From NCBI GenBank assembly GCA_002315595.1, contig DCHG01000062.1, positions 1 to 64,000 of the forward strand: a stretch of DNA of 64,000 bases. The letters run 5' to 3'. This DNA is from Clostridiales bacterium UBA1758. GTDB lineage: Bacteria; Bacillota; Clostridia; Oscillospirales; UBA1758. A model generated the notes under the pieces. The model saw only the letters and a program-made list of their open reading frames with translations. It was not told the DNA's origin and ran no database searches. Made by a program: the position numbers and the translations under genes. Of this stretch, positions 60,994 through 64,000 are shown one piece after another (position 1 is the first letter of the stretch; every line of letters starts with the position of its first letter).

Positions 60994-62106
60994 TCACCAA
61001 TAACATCCATTTTCAACCTGTTTATAATTTTGGGGCGGAGTTTCGATTGGGCGAATCCAATTTTCATTGATAAACTTCTTATATAAAAGATCGGAAGTGA
61101 GCAGAAATTCTCCATAAACTCCAAAAAAAGCCGGCAACCGTCCGCAAGGTTCAATTGCTATTTTACCCATTTTCTTGATCTCACACCCCAAAGGAAATCC
61201 GTATGCTCCTGCTCCAATAAGTGCAATATCAAAATCTATTTTCCGAATATCATCGATCATTTTCCTCAACACCTGAAAAAAATTGGTAAATCCTTCCGGT
61301 CGTTCGCCCACCTGAGTTGTATAAGTCTTGTATGTAATCAACTCAAAATCCGGCAACTCACATTCAGGCGAATATGCCCATTCCGATTTGCGTTCATATT
61401 GTAATCTAATTGAATCCGTAAATGAATTTGCAACCAACACTTTTTTCCCTTTTAATGCACCAATCCATGTATCCCGAATCGGTTTATCACAATACGGCCC
61501 AAATTCAAAATATTGCTTTTTTCTATCATCAACCATTTTAACATGGCGAAGAAAATGACCATATGAAAACAACTGATATTTAAACGGCGGAAAACTAACT
61601 GGCATATAATCGCATTCGGAATAACAAGAAATTAACAGTTCGGAAAACTCATCTACCGCTTGATCGATTTCTTTATAGTCATCAGAAAAAAAGCCCGAAG
61701 TTTGATATAACCACTCAATCCAGCAAGTTTTGTACCTTTTTGTCACCTTGGCTCGTTTTTTACAATATGAATTTACAATTGCCGCTTCAGTATTTCCCAT
61801 CCTCCCCAGGAAAGTTGGTGTGCCATCCAATATCCTGTTTTTAATTTCATCAGTTTCTAAAATATCAATAGTTTTATAACCTAAACCTTTTAATATTTGA
61901 AAATATGTCGTATCGCAATCGTGCTTTATCAGTGTTAGAAATGCACGAACTATATTGATTATAAAATAATCAATACTATCTCTAATCGTAAATTTATACA
62001 CTATATTTTCCTCTTTTGAAACAAGAATTTCACTTACTTTTTTATCTTTTACTCTTTTGAATGCACATCCATAATTTTCCAATAAATCATTTTCGCGTTT
62101 TTGCAT
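60994..62106 (-). CDS. Polysaccharide-locus protein, possible GT-D-fold transferase
   Basis: 370 residues. Near 97-110 is TFLGRMGNTEAAIVN (GR-x-G-x-x-E motif), and near 315-335 is FDIALIGAGAYGFPLGCEIKKMGKIAI followed by FFGVYGEF. These two blocks mark a family often found in surface-polysaccharide loci, possibly related to GT-D transferases. No signal peptide or membrane helix is evident. The start at 62106 has no ribosome site of its own and lies inside the copied GT2 start (out of frame), so translation may depend on coupling to that short reading frame or the native N-terminus was replaced. AT-rich. 30 bases precede the GT2 gene. Confidence 0.6.
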   Translation of the reverse strand: MQKRENDLLENYGCAFKRVKDKKVSEILVSKEENIVYKFTIRDSIDYFIINIVRAFLTLIKHDCDTTYFQILKGLGYKTIDILETDEIKNRILDGTPTFLGRMGNTEAAIVNSYCKKRAKVTKRYKTCWIEWLYQTSGFFSDDYKEIDQAVDEFSELLISCYSECDYMPVSFPPFKYQLFSYGHFLRHVKMVDDRKKQYFEFGPYCDKPIRDTWIGALKGKKVLVANSFTDSIRLQYERKSEWAYSPECELPDFELITYKTYTTQVGERPEGFTNFFQVLRKMIDDIRKIDFDIALIGAGAYGFPLGCEIKKMGKIAIEPCGRLPAFFGVYGEFLLTSDLLYKKFINENWIRPIETPPQNYKQVENGCYW

Positions 62107-62135
62107 ATCGTGATGATCGAATATTCAGGCTTCAT
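62049..62135 (-). pseudogene. Truncated GT2 start fragment (28 codons) in repeat copy B
   Basis: ATG at 62135 with GGAAGGGAA upstream begins the same sequence as the GT2 gene at 60963 (KPEYSIITICKNAK) and then departs, ending at a TAA (62049-62051). A remnant of a GT2 gene, or a leader peptide that now brings ribosomes to the overlapping 370-residue gene. Confidence 0.7.
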
Positions 62136-62145
62136 AGCATTCCCT
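62094..62145. repeat. 52-bp exact direct repeat, copy B
   Basis: Exact match to 60922-60973, same orientation, 1172 bp apart. It flanks the 370-residue gene on its upstream side. Confidence 0.95.
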
Positions 62146-62220
62146 TCCGCTACATTTCATTGCATTTTTATCAAAATATCATCAATTCACGTAATTGAAA
62201 AATAGTCTATACCGAGTCAT

Positions 62221-63345
62221 TCACAGGATCTTTTCCGTGATATTCAATACGGTCTCTATAATTTGATCCATATCATAGTACTTATATTCGGCTAGTCGTC
62301 CGCAAAACAGAACATTTTGTTCTTTTAATGCTAATTCTCTGTATTTTTTTAATAAAATCTCGTTCTTTTCATCGTTTATTGGATAATACGGTTCAACTCC
62401 GGGTACCCATTCAGTACTATATTCCTTGGTGATGACAGTCTTTGGTATCTCGTTTCCGTTTTCATCCTTGCCGAATTGAAACCACTTATGTTCAATCATT
62501 CTGGTCCACGGAGTATCCGCATCAGTATAATTAATAACGGCGTTTCCTTGGTAATTCGAACAATTAATTATTTCATTTTCAAATCTAACCGATCTATATT
62601 CCAGATGACCATATTGATAATCGAAAAAGGCATCAATCGGACCGGAATAAATAATGTTCTCGGCTACAAATTCATATTCGGCTTTATTTTTTAAATAATC
62701 GACACCTAATTCTACATCCGCACCATCGAGCATCTTTTTTACCATTTCCGTATATCCACCATTTGGAATTCCCTGATATTTAGCATTAAAATAATTATTG
62801 TCATAGGTAAATCGGACAGGTATGCGGTCGATAATGAATGTCGGTAATTGCGTGCACTCTCTCCCCCATTGCTTCTGCGTATATCCCTTAATCAGTTTTT
62901 CATAAATATCCGTTCCGACTAGCGAAATGGCCTGTTCTTCAAGATTTTTCGGAACGCGAATTCCTGACAATTTTCTCTGTTTTTCAATGAAACTTTTCGC
63001 TTCATCGGGCGATACAATCCCCCACATTGAATTAAATGTATACATATTAAACGGAAGCGAATATAATTCCCCCTTATAATTGGCAATTGGGGAATTCACA
63101 AAATGATTAAAACTCGCAAACCGATTGACATAGTTCCATACTTTTATATTATTCGTATGAAAAATGTGTGCGCCATATTTATGCACATCAATTTGGTCAA
63201 TTCTTTCGGTGTAAATATTACCTCCAATATGTGACCTTTTATCGAGAACTAACACAGTTTTCCCTTTTTCTATCGCTCTTTGTGCAAATACAGAGCCACT
63301 TAATCCCGCGCCAACTATGAGAAAATCATATTTTTTCTTTTTCAT
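62221..63345 (-). CDS. glf: UDP-galactopyranose mutase
   Basis: 374 residues from ATG 63345. FAD-binding start FLIVGAGLSGSVFAQRAIEKGKTVLVLDKRSHIGGNIY, then HKYGAHIFHTN, GYTQKQWG, RIPVRFTYDNNYFNAKYQGIPNGGYT with conserved Arg/Tyr, and VLFCGRLAEYKYYDMDQII. It makes UDP-galactofuranose for the polymer. 17 bases after the partial GT2 gene. The 114 bases after it hold repeat copy B and the GT2 remnant. Confidence 0.97.
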   Translation of the reverse strand: MKKKKYDFLIVGAGLSGSVFAQRAIEKGKTVLVLDKRSHIGGNIYTERIDQIDVHKYGAHIFHTNNIKVWNYVNRFASFNHFVNSPIANYKGELYSLPFNMYTFNSMWGIVSPDEAKSFIEKQRKLSGIRVPKNLEEQAISLVGTDIYEKLIKGYTQKQWGRECTQLPTFIIDRIPVRFTYDNNYFNAKYQGIPNGGYTEMVKKMLDGADVELGVDYLKNKAEYEFVAENIIYSGPIDAFFDYQYGHLEYRSVRFENEIINCSNYQGNAVINYTDADTPWTRMIEHKWFQFGKDENGNEIPKTVITKEYSTEWVPGVEPYYPINDEKNEILLKKYRELALKEQNVLFCGRLAEYKYYDMDQIIETVLNITEKIL

Positions 63346-63362
63346 ATTTCCAGCCCCAGCAT

Positions 63363-64000
63363 TTAATCGCAACGATTTGTATACCACGGAACAAGTTTCA
63401 ACAACCAAAATGCTAAATACCGAGTTCTTCTCATACTTTTAATAAGAATTCCGGAATTTCCAAAATCTTTTCCTTCAATCACTGTATATATTTCCGGACT
63501 GATTTCTTTCATTTCCGTGTCAAATTTTCGAAGTTTTTGCAAAGTGGCTTTGTTAATTCCACAACGATAGAGATATCGAAACGCCGTTCTTCCGGTAATT
63601 CCGCAGACTCTTAATAGGTAACTTTTGTTCGGAGTATTTTTTGAAATTAAGTGATAATTCTCCGAAATCATTAATGAAATCTTCAAAAGATCATCAATAT
63701 GCTTTTTTATAGATTCAGTCGATACCGATTGCCCGTCCCGCCCAATACGATAATTGTACATATTGATATGATAATAGCGAATCGTTGTTGCTACCAAGAA
63801 TGGTAAGTAAAAATAGACTGTATCCGTATACAATAAATGCTCCGGCAACTCAACACCCGATTTTAAGAGAACTTCTGTCCTATATGTTATATTCTGATGG
63901 CCATAATGTGAAGAAGGTACATTAATCGCTATATTTTGCAAATCCGAAATATCGAACGTCTCGATTTTTTTCATATCTATATTATTTTCGCAAAAAGATC
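63363..64000 (-). CDS. Glycosyltransferase family 2, C-terminal part (cut by window edge)
   Basis: 212 residues are visible, and the frame is open through base 64000, so the N-terminal catalytic part lies outside. The piece carries ELPEHLLYTDTVYFYLPFLVATTIRYYHINMYNYRIGRDGQSVS, the usual GT2 tail pattern in which an Asp after a Tyr-Thr is followed by a bulky aromatic stretch. An internal ATG at 63974 is not the start. Likely one of the sugar-adding enzymes of this second group, in one unit with glf. Confidence 0.7.
   Translation of the reverse strand, partial: SFCENNIDMKKIETFDISDLQNIAINVPSSHYGHQNITYRTEVLLKSGVELPEHLLYTDTVYFYLPFLVATTIRYYHINMYNYRIGRDGQSVSTESIKKHIDDLLKISLMISENYHLISKNTPNKSYLLRVCGITGRTAFRYLYRCGINKATLQKLRKFDTEMKEISPEIYTVIEGKDFGNSGILIKSMRRTRYLAFWLLKLVPWYTNRCD

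Noticed and set aside
1..64000. CRISPR array, prophage or insertion sequences
   Set aside because: No regularly spaced repeats, no transposase or phage genes and no terminal inverted repeats were seen.

Overview
This looks like a chromosomal segment of an uncultivated or little-studied endospore-forming Firmicute (Bacillota, class Clostridia; Oscillospirales-like is my inference). The support is a spoIIAA-spoIIAB-sigF operon, the rqcP-yabP-yabQ-divIC-yabR sporulation and division cluster, a T-box leader ahead of valS, strong AGGAGG-type ribosome sites and many consensus sigma-A promoters with 17-base spacers. Most genes are fairly GC-rich, but parts of 47.9-64 kb are clearly AT-rich and look like a mosaic, horizontally exchanged surface-polysaccharide region.

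Layout. 0-7.6 kb: a truncated glycosidase-like gene, the minD-mgsA operon, a hexuronate pair (MFS carrier plus uxaC), and a beta-propeller lipoprotein with a DUF1015 protein. 7.7-12.9 kb: a small membrane protein, then an operon of a transglutaminase-like lipoprotein and a PurL homologue that has lost key catalytic residues. 13-17.7 kb: AEC carrier, rpe, tRNA-Arg, an unknown protein, a Gfo/Idh/MocA oxidoreductase and a PhnP-like hydrolase. 17.7-31.6 kb: sixteen tightly packed minus-strand genes from recJ to yabR (recJ, rel, dtd, MBL hydrolase, hemZ, zinc ribbon, pnp, mtaD, SpoVB/MurJ-like flippase, mazG, hup, rqcP, yabP, yabQ, divIC, yabR). It behaves like a housekeeping, stringent-response and sporulation superoperon. 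31.8-40 kb: sodium symporter, iorA-iorB-paaK-ACT (2-oxoacid and aryl-acid metabolism), a CofE-like protein, an aluminium-resistance/methionine gamma-lyase family PLP enzyme and an NAD(P)H oxidoreductase. 40-45.7 kb: T-box, valS-folC, spoIIA operon. 45.7-47.7 kb: GH43 glycosidase and a small membrane protein.

47.9-64 kb is a Wzx/Wzy-type polysaccharide locus. A minus-strand operon starting near 56.8 kb encodes two GT4 transferases, an acyltransferase, a Wzy polymerase, a GT2, a possible atypical kinase, a DUF6625-like transferase and a Wzx flippase. It is divergent from a bifunctional L-fucokinase/GDP-fucose pyrophosphorylase gene. A second minus-strand group (GT2, UDP-galactopyranose mutase, a possible GT-D protein, GT2) follows. 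The precursors suggest a polymer with fucose and galactofuranose.

Most notable: (1) a full-length PurL homologue without the glutaminase Cys and without the ETHNHP-type synthetase motif, behind a transglutaminase-like lipoprotein whose Cys is Ser; (2) a PI4K/Fam20-like kinase signature in the polysaccharide operon; (3) an exact 52-bp direct repeat carrying the ribosome site and start of a glycosyltransferase gene, flanking another gene; (4) a G10 tract at the ribosome site of the first polysaccharide gene. Nothing was computed by alignment or database search: family calls are by motif recognition.
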